A DNA stretch of 64,000 bases from Streptomyces sp. CG 926 (GTDB lineage: Bacteria; Actinomycetota; Actinomycetes; Streptomycetales; Streptomycetaceae), in contig NZ_QGGZ01000003.1 in NCBI RefSeq assembly GCF_003148825.1, positions 372,001 to 436,000 on the forward strand, read 5' to 3'. Shown here in pieces: positions 8,457 through 17,360 of the stretch. The notes beneath the pieces were generated by a model. The model worked only from the letters and a program-made list of their open reading frames with translations, was not told where the DNA came from and ran no database searches. Every line of letters starts with the position of its first letter. Positions within the stretch are counted from its first letter, which is position 1. The position numbers were made by a program, and so were the translations under genes.

Positions 8457-9236
8457 TCAGCGGCCCAGGCGTCGGTCCTTCAGCGCCGGGAACCGCTCGC
8501 GGGTGTCGGCGACCTCGGCCGGGTCCAGGTCCACGGTGAGGACCTCCTCGCCGGGGCCCGCCTCCGCCAGGACCTCGCCCCACGGGTCCACCACCAGGCT
8601 GTGTCCGGCCTGCTCCACGCCCGCGTGGGTGCCGGCGAGCCCGCAGGCCAGGACGTAGGACTGGTCCTCCACGGCGCGCGCCCGGCTCAGCAGGGTCCAG
8701 TGCGAGCGGCGGCGGGCGGGCCAGCCCGCCGCGACGACCATGGTGGTGGCTCCGGCGTCGACCAGGCCCCGGAACAGTTCCGGGAAGCGCAGGTCGTAGC
8801 AGGTGGCGATGCCGAGGGTCTGCTCGGGCAGGGGCACCGTGGTGAGGGAGTCGCCGGCCGACATGAGCACGGCCTCGCCCTGGTCGAAGCCGAAGCGGTG
8901 GATCTTCCGGTAGGTGGCGGCCAGCTCGCCCGTCGGGGAGAGGACGAGGGCGGTGTTGTAGAGGGAGCCGTCGCCCGCGCGCTCCACGATCGAGCCCGCG
9001 TGCAGCCAGACGCCGGCGTCGCGCGCCGCCTTGGACATGGCCTCGTAGGTCGGGCCGTCCAGCGGTTCGGCCTCGGTCTCGAACTGTTCGTAGGCGAACG
9101 CGCCGACCGGCCACAGCTCCGGCAGGACGACGAGATCGGAGCCCTCCTGCTCCCGTACGAGTTCGGCCACGCGGGCACGTCGGGAAGACACCGACTCGCC
9201 CTCGTTCACTGCGATTTGGATCAGCGAGGCGCGCAC
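8457..9236 (-). CDS. carbon-nitrogen hydrolase (nitrilase superfamily)
   Basis: 259 residues from GTG 9236. The catalytic triad is complete: E40 in VVLPELW, K111 in YRKIHRFGF and C146 in IATCYDLRFPE. It belongs to the omega-amidase-like group that hydrolyses amides of small dicarboxylic acids or releases ammonia from omega-amido acids. Which substrate applies here cannot be read from the sequence. Monocistronic, divergent from the mycothiol-type gene with 149 bases between. Confidence 0.92.
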   Translation of the reverse strand: MRASLIQIAVNEGESVSSRRARVAELVREQEGSDLVVLPELWPVGAFAYEQFETEAEPLDGPTYEAMSKAARDAGVWLHAGSIVERAGDGSLYNTALVLSPTGELAATYRKIHRFGFDQGEAVLMSAGDSLTTVPLPEQTLGIATCYDLRFPELFRGLVDAGATTMVVAAGWPARRRSHWTLLSRARAVEDQSYVLACGLAGTHAGVEQAGHSLVVDPWGEVLAEAGPGEEVLTVDLDPAEVADTRERFPALKDRRLGR

Positions 9237-9385
9237 ACTACCACCGTCCTGGCGTTCAAGCCGTCAACTCGGGCCTACGATCGTCACACGAAAGCACTGC
9301 CGGGGTGCTCACCGGCAGCGTAGTTTTGGAAACTGAGTCCACTGCTTCCGAAACGCGCCATTGAACAGCACCGCGAGGGGTCCCG

Positions 9386-10216
9386 TTGACCGTCCAGCCG
9401 CATCCCGCCCTCCAGCCCTATGCCGACGCGTGGACACACTCCATCGAGGCGATATCCGAGTTGGTCCTCCCGCTGCCGGAGGGGGAGTGGAACCGGGCGA
9501 CGCCGTGTCCGGGCTGGTCGGTCCGTGATGTCGTGTCACACATCATCGGCATCGAGTGCGAGCAGCTCGGGGACCCGCGGCCGATCCACACGGTGGCGCG
9601 GGACCTGCGGCACGTGGTGGACGAGTTCAGTCGGTACATGGAGGTACAGGTCGACGTACGGCGTCACCACACGGCGCCGGAGATGACCTCGGAGCTGGAG
9701 TACACCGTGATCCGGCGCTCCCGGCAGCTGCGCAACGAGAAGCGGGATCCGGCCACGATGGTGCGCGGGCCGCTCGGTGACCAGGTGACGCTGGAGCAGG
9801 CGCTGCGGCTGCGGGCGTTCGACGTGTGGATCCACGAGCAGGACCTGCGGACGGCGCTGGGTGTGCCGGGGAACTGGGACTCGCCGGGCGCGTACGTGGC
9901 CCGGGACCTCCTGCTGGCCGGGCTGCCGAAGGTGGTGGCCAAGCGGGCGGGCGCGCCGGCGAACTCGGCGGTGGTGATCGACGTGCACGGCCCGCTGGAG
10001 TTCATGCGGACGGTACGGGTGGACGCGGACGGCCGCGGGACCGTGGACAAGTCGCCGTCGCTGGGCCCCGCGGTGACCCTGACGATGGACTGGGAGACCT
10101 ATGTCCGCCTGGCGGCGGGCCGGGTGCGGGCGCACACCGTCGCCGACCGGGTGAAGGTGGAGGGTGACACGGAACTGGCGGACGCCATCCTCACGCAGTT
10201 CGCCGTGACCCCGTAG
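9386..10216 (+). CDS. maleylpyruvate isomerase-family, mycothiol-dependent enzyme
   Basis: 276 residues from TTG 9386, chosen because GAGGGG lies 7-12 bases upstream and no ATG or GTG is better placed. The N-terminal DinB-like four-helix domain carries CPGWSVRDVVSHIIGIE, with H52 as a probable metal ligand, and the C-terminal part resembles the SCP2-like MDMPI_C domain. Family members use mycothiol as cofactor or are DinB-like thiol transferases; the actual substrate is unknown. Confidence 0.85.
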   Translation: MTVQPHPALQPYADAWTHSIEAISELVLPLPEGEWNRATPCPGWSVRDVVSHIIGIECEQLGDPRPIHTVARDLRHVVDEFSRYMEVQVDVRRHHTAPEMTSELEYTVIRRSRQLRNEKRDPATMVRGPLGDQVTLEQALRLRAFDVWIHEQDLRTALGVPGNWDSPGAYVARDLLLAGLPKVVAKRAGAPANSAVVIDVHGPLEFMRTVRVDADGRGTVDKSPSLGPAVTLTMDWETYVRLAAGRVRAHTVADRVKVEGDTELADAILTQFAVTP

Positions 10217-10233
10217 CGGCGCGTCCCGACGCC

Positions 10234-11667
10234 CTACGAGGCCTCGCGCCCCGCCGCCTCCGGGAGCGCACCCGCTCGGGACACCGGTTGCGACGCCTGC
10301 GCGGGAACGGCGGCGCGGCCCCGGGCGGCCTCTCGGGCCAGGGCCTGGGGGCGCAGGCGCAGGATGTTCAGGACGCCCACCGCCTCCAGTACGAAGACCG
10401 TCGAGAAGGCGATGCGGTAGTTGTCGCCGGTGGCGTCGAGCAGGATGCCCACCGTCAGCAGGGTGGTCATGGACGCGATGAAGCCGCCCATGTTCGTGAT
10501 GCCGGAGGCGGTGCCCTGGCGCTCCGCCGGGTTGGCCGGGCGGGCGAAGTCGAAGCCGATCATCGATGCCGGTCCGCAGCCGCCGAGCACCAGGCACAGG
10601 GTGACCAGCAGCCACATCGGTGCCCGGTCCCCGGGGTACGCGAGGACCGCCGCCCACAGCAGGGCGGTGAGGCCGACCGTGCCCAGGGCGAGCGGGATCC
10701 GCGCGGACTGGCGGCGTCCGACGATCTGGCCGTAGACCAGCCCGAGTGCCATGTTCGAGGCGACGACCAGCGTCAGCAGGCCACCCGCCGTGGTCCGCGA
10801 CAGCCCCTGCGCCTCGACCAGGAACGGCATGCCCCACAGCAGCAGGAACACCATCGCGGGGAACTGCGTGGTGAAGTGCACCCACAGGCCGAGCCGGGTG
10901 CCGGGTTCGGCCCAGGACTCGCGGATCTGCCGGCGTACGAAGCCCCCCGAAGGCCCTGCGGGTCCTGAGGCCCCTGAGGGTCCTGAGGCTCCCGAGGGCC
11001 CCGCGGCGCCCGCGGCACCGGCGGTGCGCGGCGCGGGCCCGTGGCCCTCCGGGTGGTCCCGCAGGAACAGCACGAGCGGCACCAGGACCACCAGCCCCGC
11101 CACCGCGCTGCCCGCGAACGCGGCCGTCCAGCCGACCCCGTGCAGGACCGGGGCGAGGACGAGGGTGGAGACGAGGTTGCCCGCCATGCCCACCAGCCCG
11201 GCCAGCTGCGCCATCAACGGCCCGCGCCGGGCCGGGAACCACCGGGTGCCCAGCCGCAGCACCGAGATGAAGGTCATCGCGTCGCCGCAGCCCAGCAGCG
11301 CCCGCGCCGCGAGCGCCATCCCGTAGGAGGGGGACAGCGCGAAGCCGAGCTGGCCGACGGTGAACAGCACCGCGCCCAGGGTCAGGACCTTCTTGGTGCC
11401 GAGCCGGTCGACCATCAGGCCCACCGGGATCTGCATGCCCGCGTAGACGAGCAGTTGGAGGAGCGAGAAGGTGGCCAGCGCCGAGGCGTTGACGTGGAAG
11501 CGGTCCGCGGCGTCCAGGCCGGCCACGCCCAGACTGGTACGGAAGATCACCGCCACGAAGTAGACGGCGACACCGATGCCCCACACGGCGACGGCCCTGC
11601 GGCCGCCCGGCGGGTCGGCGGGTATGCCGGGCAAGGCGTTCGCCGGGGCGTTCACGGGGGCGTTCAC
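10234..11667 (-). CDS. MFS transporter
   Basis: 477 residues, with about 12 membrane helices. GLMVDRLGTKKVL between helices 2 and 3 is the MFS loop signature. The D-galactonate/nitrate-porter-like layout suggests uptake of a small organic anion, but the substrate is unproven. GTG 11667 overlaps the stop of the upstream GntR gene (GTGA), so translation is coupled. The central loop between helices 6 and 7 carries eight Gly-X-Y triplets (residues 217-240). Confidence 0.88.
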   Translation of the reverse strand: MNAPVNAPANALPGIPADPPGGRRAVAVWGIGVAVYFVAVIFRTSLGVAGLDAADRFHVNASALATFSLLQLLVYAGMQIPVGLMVDRLGTKKVLTLGAVLFTVGQLGFALSPSYGMALAARALLGCGDAMTFISVLRLGTRWFPARRGPLMAQLAGLVGMAGNLVSTLVLAPVLHGVGWTAAFAGSAVAGLVVLVPLVLFLRDHPEGHGPAPRTAGAAGAAGPSGASGPSGASGPAGPSGGFVRRQIRESWAEPGTRLGLWVHFTTQFPAMVFLLLWGMPFLVEAQGLSRTTAGGLLTLVVASNMALGLVYGQIVGRRQSARIPLALGTVGLTALLWAAVLAYPGDRAPMWLLVTLCLVLGGCGPASMIGFDFARPANPAERQGTASGITNMGGFIASMTTLLTVGILLDATGDNYRIAFSTVFVLEAVGVLNILRLRPQALAREAARGRAAVPAQASQPVSRAGALPEAAGREAS

Positions 11668-12314
11668 CGGCCCGGCCCCCGTACCAGGGCCTCGACCCGG
11701 CCGATGTGCCCGCGGACCGCCTCGGTCGCCGCCTCGGCGTCCCCGGCGCGCAACGCGTCCAGGATCTCGGCGTGCTCGGCGAGGGTGCGGTCCAGCCGTT
11801 CGGGGTGGGCGTGCAGGAGGGCCACGCCCATCCGCAGCTGCCGGTCGCGGAGTTGGTCGTAGAGCCGGCACAGGATCTGGTTCCCGGCGCTGCGCACGAT
11901 CTCGGCGTGGAAGCCCCGGTCCGCGGCCATCATCGCGCCGAGGTCGCCCGCGGCGGCGTGCCGACGCTGTTCGTCGAGCAGGGCGGCGAGCCGGTCCAGC
12001 AGGCCCGGTGGCGCCGGTACGGCTCGGCGTACGGTGAACTCCTCGACCAGCATCCGGGTTTCGAGGACGTCGGTGATCTCCTGCGCCGAGACCTGGAGGA
12101 CCAGGGCGCCCTTCTTCGGGTACAGCTTGAGCAGCCCCTCGGTCTCCAGCCGCAGCAGCGCCTCGCGGACAGGCGTACGGGAGACCCCGACGGCCGCGGC
12201 CAGTTCGCCCTCGGTCAGGAGGGTGCCACCTTCGTAGCGACGGTCGAGCACCTCTTGCTTGACGTGCTGGTAGACGCGGTCGGCGGCGGTCACGGCGGGT
12301 GCTGGGGCAGGCAT
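11664..12314 (-). CDS. GntR family regulator, FadR/FCD subgroup
   Basis: 216 residues. The N-terminal winged helix (LTEGELAAAVGVSRTPVREALLRLETEGLL, about 32-61) and the helical FCD ligand domain (FHAEIVRS..., AEHAEILDALRAGDAEAA) are clear. FCD regulators usually sense an organic acid through a metal site formed by Asp/His residues. Its stop overlaps the start of the MFS gene, so it probably controls import of its own effector. The short leader contains TTGTATCTATCC (12324-12335, minus strand), a possible operator. Confidence 0.88.
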   Translation of the reverse strand: MPAPAPAVTAADRVYQHVKQEVLDRRYEGGTLLTEGELAAAVGVSRTPVREALLRLETEGLLKLYPKKGALVLQVSAQEITDVLETRMLVEEFTVRRAVPAPPGLLDRLAALLDEQRRHAAAGDLGAMMAADRGFHAEIVRSAGNQILCRLYDQLRDRQLRMGVALLHAHPERLDRTLAEHAEILDALRAGDAEAATEAVRGHIGRVEALVRGPGR

Positions 12315-12486
12315 GCGCACAGGATAGATACAACAGAGGTGCAAGCCGTGCCGGGTCCAGGATGTGGACCGGGGGCCGCGGGGACACAGGGTGGGGACCG
12401 TGGCTCCCCCGCTGCATCGAAGGATGTACCGCGCCTTCGTCCGGCCGCAGGACGTACGGGGCCCCGCCCCCCGCGACGCTGAAGTC

Positions 12487-13668
12487 ATGACCGAAACCCT
12501 GCTCGCCCCGGCGGCGGAGAAGACCACCAGGCTCCCGCTCCTGGACGTCCTGCGCGGCGCCGCCATCCTCGGCACGCTCATGACCAACGTCTGGATCTTC
12601 ACCTCGCCCGGCTCGGAGTGGGGGGTGCTTCAGGGCGCCCTGAAGCCGCCGGACCCGATCGCCGACCCCTCCGCCGCCCACCTCGCCGAGAGCGTCTTCC
12701 GCTTCCTCGCCGACGGCAAGTTCCTGGCCCTGCTGACGGTGCTGTTCGGGGTGGGCCTGGCCATCCAGTTCGACTCCGCCGCCCGCCGCGGCGACCCCTG
12801 GCCCGGCCGCTACCCGCGCCGCGCCGCGTTCCTCTTCGTCGAGGGCACCGTCCACTTCGTGCTCGTCTTCGCCTGGGACGTGCTCATGGGGTACGCCGTC
12901 ACCGCCCTCGTCGTCGCCTGGCTGCCGGCCCGCTCCGAGAAGGTGCGCGGGTGGGCCATGTGGACGGCCGGCGGCCTGCACCTGGCGCTGATCTCCCTGC
13001 TGACCCTCGACTCGCTGAGCCGGCCCCCCGGGGCCCCCAAGAGCCCGGACCCGGCCGCCGTAGAGCTGTACGCCCACGGCGGCTACCCCGCCCAGGTCGC
13101 CTTCCGGCTGGAACACTTCCTCGCCCTGCGCATCGAGCCGATCATCTGCTTCGGACTGCTCGTGTTCCTCTTCCTCCTCGGGGTGCGGCTGCACCGCGCG
13201 GGCGCCTTCACGGCCACCGCCGAGGGCCACCGCATCCGGACCCGGCTGGCCGTCTGGGGCCTGGGCCTGGGTCTGCCGCTGAACGCCGCGACCACGCTCG
13301 GCGGCTCCGACCTCTACCTCCTGGGCCGCTACGGCGCCGCCCCGCTGCTCGCCCTCGGCTACATCGGCCTGATCGGCGTCGCCCTCGACCGGAGCTGGAT
13401 CCCGGCCTTCGCGCGGACCGCCCTCGGCTCCGTCGGCCGCACCGCCCTGTCCTGCTACGTCGCCCAGAACCTGCTCTGCATGCTGCTCTGCTACGGCATC
13501 GGGCTGGGCCTGGCCGAGCGGCTCGGCGGCAGCGGCCCCTGGTGGGTCATGGGGCTGTGGGCCGGCGTGAGCCTGATCCTGGCCGCCGGGTCGTGGCTGT
13601 GGCTGCGCCGCTTCGACCACGGCCCCCTGGAAGCCGTGCAGCGCACGGTCCTCAGGCCCCGCCGCTGA
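12487..13668 (+). CDS. DUF418 (YeiB-like) membrane protein
   Basis: 393 residues. It begins with RLPLLDVLRGAAILGTLMTNVWIF, the DUF418 start motif, and has eight to ten hydrophobic helices with the C-terminal DUF418 region around FARTALGSVGRTALSCYVAQNLL. The fold is related to the acyltransferase_3 group; its physiological role is unknown. The last 17 bases overlap the convergent inhibitor-like gene. Confidence 0.88.
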   Translation: MTETLLAPAAEKTTRLPLLDVLRGAAILGTLMTNVWIFTSPGSEWGVLQGALKPPDPIADPSAAHLAESVFRFLADGKFLALLTVLFGVGLAIQFDSAARRGDPWPGRYPRRAAFLFVEGTVHFVLVFAWDVLMGYAVTALVVAWLPARSEKVRGWAMWTAGGLHLALISLLTLDSLSRPPGAPKSPDPAAVELYAHGGYPAQVAFRLEHFLALRIEPIICFGLLVFLFLLGVRLHRAGAFTATAEGHRIRTRLAVWGLGLGLPLNAATTLGGSDLYLLGRYGAAPLLALGYIGLIGVALDRSWIPAFARTALGSVGRTALSCYVAQNLLCMLLCYGIGLGLAERLGGSGPWWVMGLWAGVSLILAAGSWLWLRRFDHGPLEAVQRTVLRPRR

Positions 13669-14005
13669 CCGCCACCACCTCCACGTCCAGCACGAACTCG
13701 TCGTACGGGGCCTCGTCCGGGTAGGGCGGCCGGACCTGCGCGAAGCGGATCCGGGCCCGGCCCCCGCCCGGGGGCCGGGCCCGGATCACATAGATCCGCT
13801 CCACCGGGGCCCCCGGCGGCGGGACCGCCGCCCCGGGGGCGGGCTGGGCCTGGGGGACGGGCGGGGCCTGGGGGGCCTCCGCCACCGTCACCACGTCCGT
13901 GTCCCCGGTGACCTGCCAGGTCCATACGTACCCGCGCGCCCCGCGCCCGGTGAGCCGCAACTCGTACGGCTCGTCCGGGCCCAGCACGATGCTCCGTACC
14001 TCCAC
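13652..14005 (-). CDS. chagasin-like (I42) cysteine protease inhibitor candidate
   Basis: 117 residues from GTG 14005. All three inhibitory loops of the I42 fold have recognisable, if divergent, counterparts in the right order: GARGYVW at 22-28 (family NPTTGY/F then W), RPPGGGR at 77-83 (family GxGG), and VRPPY at 91-95 (family RPW/F). Beta-strands lie between them. A Pro/Ala insert at 43-67 is unusual. The gene starts 15 bases after the stop of a papain-like protease, the enzyme class that I42 proteins block. No signal peptide is seen, matching the protease. The assignment is by motif and context only. Confidence 0.6.
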   Translation of the reverse strand: MEVRSIVLGPDEPYELRLTGRGARGYVWTWQVTGDTDVVTVAEAPQAPPVPQAQPAPGAAVPPPGAPVERIYVIRARPPGGGRARIRFAQVRPPYPDEAPYDEFVLDVEVVAVSGGA

Positions 14006-14020
14006 GCCCGACCGGTCCTC

Positions 14021-15916
14021 TCAGACGGGGCCGATCACCGACCCCTCGTGCCAGCCCGCGCCGTCGCGCCAGTAGTGCTGGAGGCGGCGGTCGGTGCGCA
14101 GGACGATGACTTCCAGGTTGAACCCGAAGCTGCCCTGGAGCATCCCGGTGACCGAGGCGACGTCGTGCCCGAAGACCGCGCCGCGCCGCCACGGCGAGCC
14201 GCCCGCGTTGCCGCGCCACCAGTGCTCGACCTGCCCGCCGGCGACGGCCACGCACAGCTCGTAGTTCCCGGCGGTGTCCTCGTCGGCGGCCCCGAACTGC
14301 CCCTCGATCAGGCAGGGCGCGGAGACGGCCGGCGTGCCGCTGCCGAAGATCTCCCCGGCCCGCCAGGTGAAGCCGTTCGGATCGTCGCGCCACCACAGCT
14401 GCATGCGGCCGTCGGTGAGGGTGGCGACGAGGTCGAGGTGGCGGGCGCGGGTCTGGACGAGGGCGGGCCCGTGGTGGGCGATGCCGGAGCCGAACCGGCC
14501 GCCGTCGTTCCAGGTCCAGGGGGCGCCGTTGATCCGCCACCAGTGATTGAGGCGGCCGTCGGCGGTCCGGACGACCACCTCGAAGTTGCCCGGCTTGCCG
14601 TAGTCGCTCTGGATGAACGCCGGGGTCGAGCCGACCGCCGCGTCGCCCGGCCCGAAGACGCCGCCGTCGCGCCAGACGGCCGCGGACTGCTCGTAGTACC
14701 AGTGGCGCAGCCGGCCGCCGGTGGTCACGTGCAGGGACTCCATGTTGCGGTTGTAGGTGGTGCCGGTGAAGGCGGGCTGACCGGAGGCGTCGGTGGCGAA
14801 GGTGCCGGCGCGGGCCCAGGCGAACGGGGAGTCGCCCTCGCGCCACCAGTGCTGGAGGCGGCCGCCGGGGGCGGTGGCGAGGAGCTCGAAGTTGCGGTGG
14901 GCGCGGCCGTTGCCGCTCTCGTAGACGTTGCCGGTGTGCAAGCGACGCTTGGTCCACGGGTCGGGGTTGGTGCCGCGCAGGCCGCACTTGGCCCAGTGGT
15001 CGATGGCGACCTCGCCGTAGGCGATCCGGCCGTAACCGCCGACGTGGTAGCCGGTCCCCCAGGAGTTCTTGAACAACCAGCAGCCGGCCGCGTCGTCGTA
15101 GCCGACGACCAACACGCAGTGGCCGCCCGCAAGACGGTCGCTCGTCCGGTGGTACACGCCGGAGCCGAGCGCGAAGAAGTCGTCGTAGACGTCGAAGCAG
15201 GCGGTGAGCGGGCCGACCGTGTCCAGCCAGACCTTCTGCTGCTCCACGTCGCCGAGCCGGACGTAGTCGGTGATCCGGACGGTCCGGCCGGACCGGTCCC
15301 AGCTCGGCGTGTACTCGGCGCGCCAGGCGTCGCGGCGGGCGGCCGGCAGCCCGGCGGGCGGGGTGCTGTACGGCCAGCAGTCCGGGTCGGCGAGCCCGCC
15401 GTTCGCCTTGATCCAGTCCAGGGCGGTCTCCGGGTTGCTGCCCTGGCCGCAGCTGAAGCGCAGGCCGTCGTGGACGTCCCCCTCGGAGCGCCGCGCCCAG
15501 ACGTCGTGCTCGATCCGGGCCATGGACTCCACCAGGCCGGTGGCGCCGAAGGCCCAACAGGAACCGCACGGGTTCTGGTCCTTGACCTTGGTGATCCACG
15601 GCCGGCCCCAGCGGTCGCGCCAGTCCACGGCGGCGGGCCGGGCCCCGACCGACGGCCCCCGGACCCCGGGCAGCAGCCCGTGGGCGGCCCGGCGCCGGGT
15701 CAGATGCGGATTGCCGCTCGGGTGGCCGATGGTCCCCGGGAGATCGATCGCCCCCGCCTCCTCGGCGGTGGTCAGGTTCGCCCCGGGCTCCAGACCGAGC
15801 GAGGGCCGCGGCAGGGGCTCCTCGTCGGCGAGATGCTCCATGACCGACCAACGCGCCCCCTGTGCGACGAGCCGCGCGCGCAACTCCCCCACCGATCGGA
15901 CAGATTCCTCCGGCAT
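14021..15916 (-). CDS. papain-family (C1) cysteine protease with C-terminal six-repeat propeller/lectin-like domain
   Basis: 631 residues from ATG 15916 (a GTG at 15949 is possible). Residues 1-95 look like a propeptide. Residues 96-315 are a complete C1 domain: oxyanion Q114 and nucleophile C120 in KDQNPCGSCWAFG, H266 in GGHCVLVVGYDD and N284 in KNSWGTGYHVGGYG. Residues 330-631 hold six repeats of about 50 residues, each with a (R/Q)-(L/M/V)-x-x-W/Y-W-R core, for example GGRLQHWWREG and DGRLNHWWRING, resembling blades of a PLL-type sugar-binding propeller. There is no signal peptide or membrane segment, so export would need a non-Sec route or the protease acts inside the cell. The inhibitor-like gene follows in the same operon. 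Confidence 0.88.
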   Translation of the reverse strand: MPEESVRSVGELRARLVAQGARWSVMEHLADEEPLPRPSLGLEPGANLTTAEEAGAIDLPGTIGHPSGNPHLTRRRAAHGLLPGVRGPSVGARPAAVDWRDRWGRPWITKVKDQNPCGSCWAFGATGLVESMARIEHDVWARRSEGDVHDGLRFSCGQGSNPETALDWIKANGGLADPDCWPYSTPPAGLPAARRDAWRAEYTPSWDRSGRTVRITDYVRLGDVEQQKVWLDTVGPLTACFDVYDDFFALGSGVYHRTSDRLAGGHCVLVVGYDDAAGCWLFKNSWGTGYHVGGYGRIAYGEVAIDHWAKCGLRGTNPDPWTKRRLHTGNVYESGNGRAHRNFELLATAPGGRLQHWWREGDSPFAWARAGTFATDASGQPAFTGTTYNRNMESLHVTTGGRLRHWYYEQSAAVWRDGGVFGPGDAAVGSTPAFIQSDYGKPGNFEVVVRTADGRLNHWWRINGAPWTWNDGGRFGSGIAHHGPALVQTRARHLDLVATLTDGRMQLWWRDDPNGFTWRAGEIFGSGTPAVSAPCLIEGQFGAADEDTAGNYELCVAVAGGQVEHWWRGNAGGSPWRRGAVFGHDVASVTGMLQGSFGFNLEVIVLRTDRRLQHYWRDGAGWHEGSVIGPV

Positions 15917-16084
15917 GGCGGCCCCCCAGCTGCAACCGTTCGGATCCAAGACCCGGGAGCGTCTCCCCGGCGCTCGGGGGCGTCAAGGGGGTCCGCACGG
16001 TCGCGCGGTGGCACGAGGGGGCGTGCCGCGCCACGGGCCGGGCGGACGCGGCCGGAACGGGCGGGACCGGCCCTTCACCGGGGT

Positions 16085-17194
16085 TCAGCCGTCCAGCGAG
16101 ATCGCGTTCTTGGCGCGCGTCACGGATTCCTCGGAGGCGGGTCCGCCCGGGTTCTCCGTCGCCAACGCCTGGTTGAGGTCGACGAAGGGCCGCATCCGCT
16201 CCTCGTAGCGGGCGTACGCGGCAAGGTGGTCGCCGCGGGCGTGCGCGAGGGAGTCGGCCAGCACGTGGGCGCCCACCAGGGCCAGGCCGGTGCCCTGCCC
16301 CGAGAGGGGTGAGGGGCAGTAGCCGGCGTCCCCGAGCAGGGTGACCCGGCCGTGCGACCACCGGTCCATGCGGATCTGGGCCATGGCGTCGCAGTAGAAG
16401 TCGGGGGCCTGGCGGGCGGCCTCGGCCAGGCGGGGCCCTTCCCACCGCAGCGACTCCAGCCGGTCGACGACGGTCCGCCGCAGGGCCTCGGGGGTGCGCA
16501 GTTCCGGGGCGAGGGGGGCGGACTCGAAGCCGAAGGCGACGCGCAGTTCGGTGTTGTCGCGCACGGGCATGATGCCGAAGCCCATGTCCGCGTCCCGCAG
16601 CCACATCTGCCAGTCCTCCAGGCCGAGGAAGTTGTCCGTCCCGAACACCGACAGGTAGCTGCCCAGGTGGTGGACGTAGGGCTGCTCGGGGCCGAAGGCC
16701 AGGCGCCGCACGGTGGAGTGCAGGCCGTCCGCCCCGACGACGAGGTCGAAGGTGCGCGGAGCCGTGCGCGCGAACTCCACCCGCACCCCGTCCTCGCGCT
16801 CCTGGAGCCCGGTGACGGTGTCACCGAAGAGGTACTCGACGTCCGCGCGGGTGTGTTCGTGGACCATCCGCACCAGGTCCTCGCGCAGCACCTCGATGTC
16901 CGCGCCGTCGAGCCGGCCGCTGCTGTAGGTCGCCTCGGTGGAGCGGCCGACCTCGGTGCCGTCGGGGCCGAGGATCGACATGCCGCGCATCCGGGTGCGT
17001 ACGCGGCTCGCCCGCTCCAGCAGGCCCATGCGCTCCACCACGTCGAGGGCGACGCCACGGATGTCCACGGCCTGCCCGCCGCCGCGCACGCCCGGGGCGC
17101 GTTCGACGACGGTGGGCTCGAAGCCGTGGCCGTGCAGGAGGTGGGCGAGGGCGGGACCCGCGATGCCGCCGCCGGAGATGAGTACGGTCCGCAT
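16085..17194 (-). CDS. FAD-dependent monooxygenase (PHBH/TetX-like)
   Basis: 369 residues. ATG 17194 has GAAGGAG nine bases upstream. The FAD fingerprint GGGIAGPALAHLL is at 8-20, the DG motif VVGADGLHSTVRR at about 160, and the GD motif LLGDAGYCPSPLSGQGTGLAL at about 290. Single-component class A flavin hydroxylases use NAD(P)H and O2 to hydroxylate aromatic or polycyclic compounds, sometimes giving antibiotic resistance. It is transcribed away from a GntR-TetR fusion regulator across a promoter full of palindromes, so it is the likely regulated target. Confidence 0.93.
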   Translation of the reverse strand: MRTVLISGGGIAGPALAHLLHGHGFEPTVVERAPGVRGGGQAVDIRGVALDVVERMGLLERASRVRTRMRGMSILGPDGTEVGRSTEATYSSGRLDGADIEVLREDLVRMVHEHTRADVEYLFGDTVTGLQEREDGVRVEFARTAPRTFDLVVGADGLHSTVRRLAFGPEQPYVHHLGSYLSVFGTDNFLGLEDWQMWLRDADMGFGIMPVRDNTELRVAFGFESAPLAPELRTPEALRRTVVDRLESLRWEGPRLAEAARQAPDFYCDAMAQIRMDRWSHGRVTLLGDAGYCPSPLSGQGTGLALVGAHVLADSLAHARGDHLAAYARYEERMRPFVDLNQALATENPGGPASEESVTRAKNAISLDG

Positions 17195-17234
17195 GAGAAG
17201 CTCCTTCAGTGGTTCGTACGCTGTACGCGTTCTG

Positions 17235-17263
17235 AATGTACGACGTACACACAGGGCTCTCAA
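17235..17263 (-). promoter_or_regulatory. promoter of the monooxygenase gene with overlapping palindrome
   Basis: On the minus strand TTGAGA (17258-17263) and TACATT (17235-17240) are 17 bases apart. The palindrome TGTACGACGTACA (17237-17249) covers the -10 box, well placed for repression. Confidence 0.6.
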
Positions 17264-17280
17264 CAGGCAAAATATTGATC

Positions 17281-17341
17281 CTGTACTAGTTCAGAACCGC
17301 CCCGACGGCCATCGCCGCTGCTACCCTCTGCACTAGTACAG
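17281..17341. promoter_or_regulatory. paired 14-bp operators CTGnACTAGTnCAG
   Basis: Two near-perfect palindromes, CTGTACTAGTTCAG (17281-17294) and CTGCACTAGTACAG (17328-17341), lie 33 bases apart just before the regulator start. They are likely binding sites of the GntR-TetR fusion protein, and imply autoregulation. A TACCCT (17322-17327) immediately before the second site may be the -10. Confidence 0.55.
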
Positions 17342-17360
17342 GGGCGAAGGGCGGCAGAAC

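Noticed and set aside
10234..13620. 1128-residue minus-strand frame
   Set aside because: Only its last 477 residues (the MFS transporter from GTG 11667) are real; the upstream part is shadow of the GntR and DUF418 genes.
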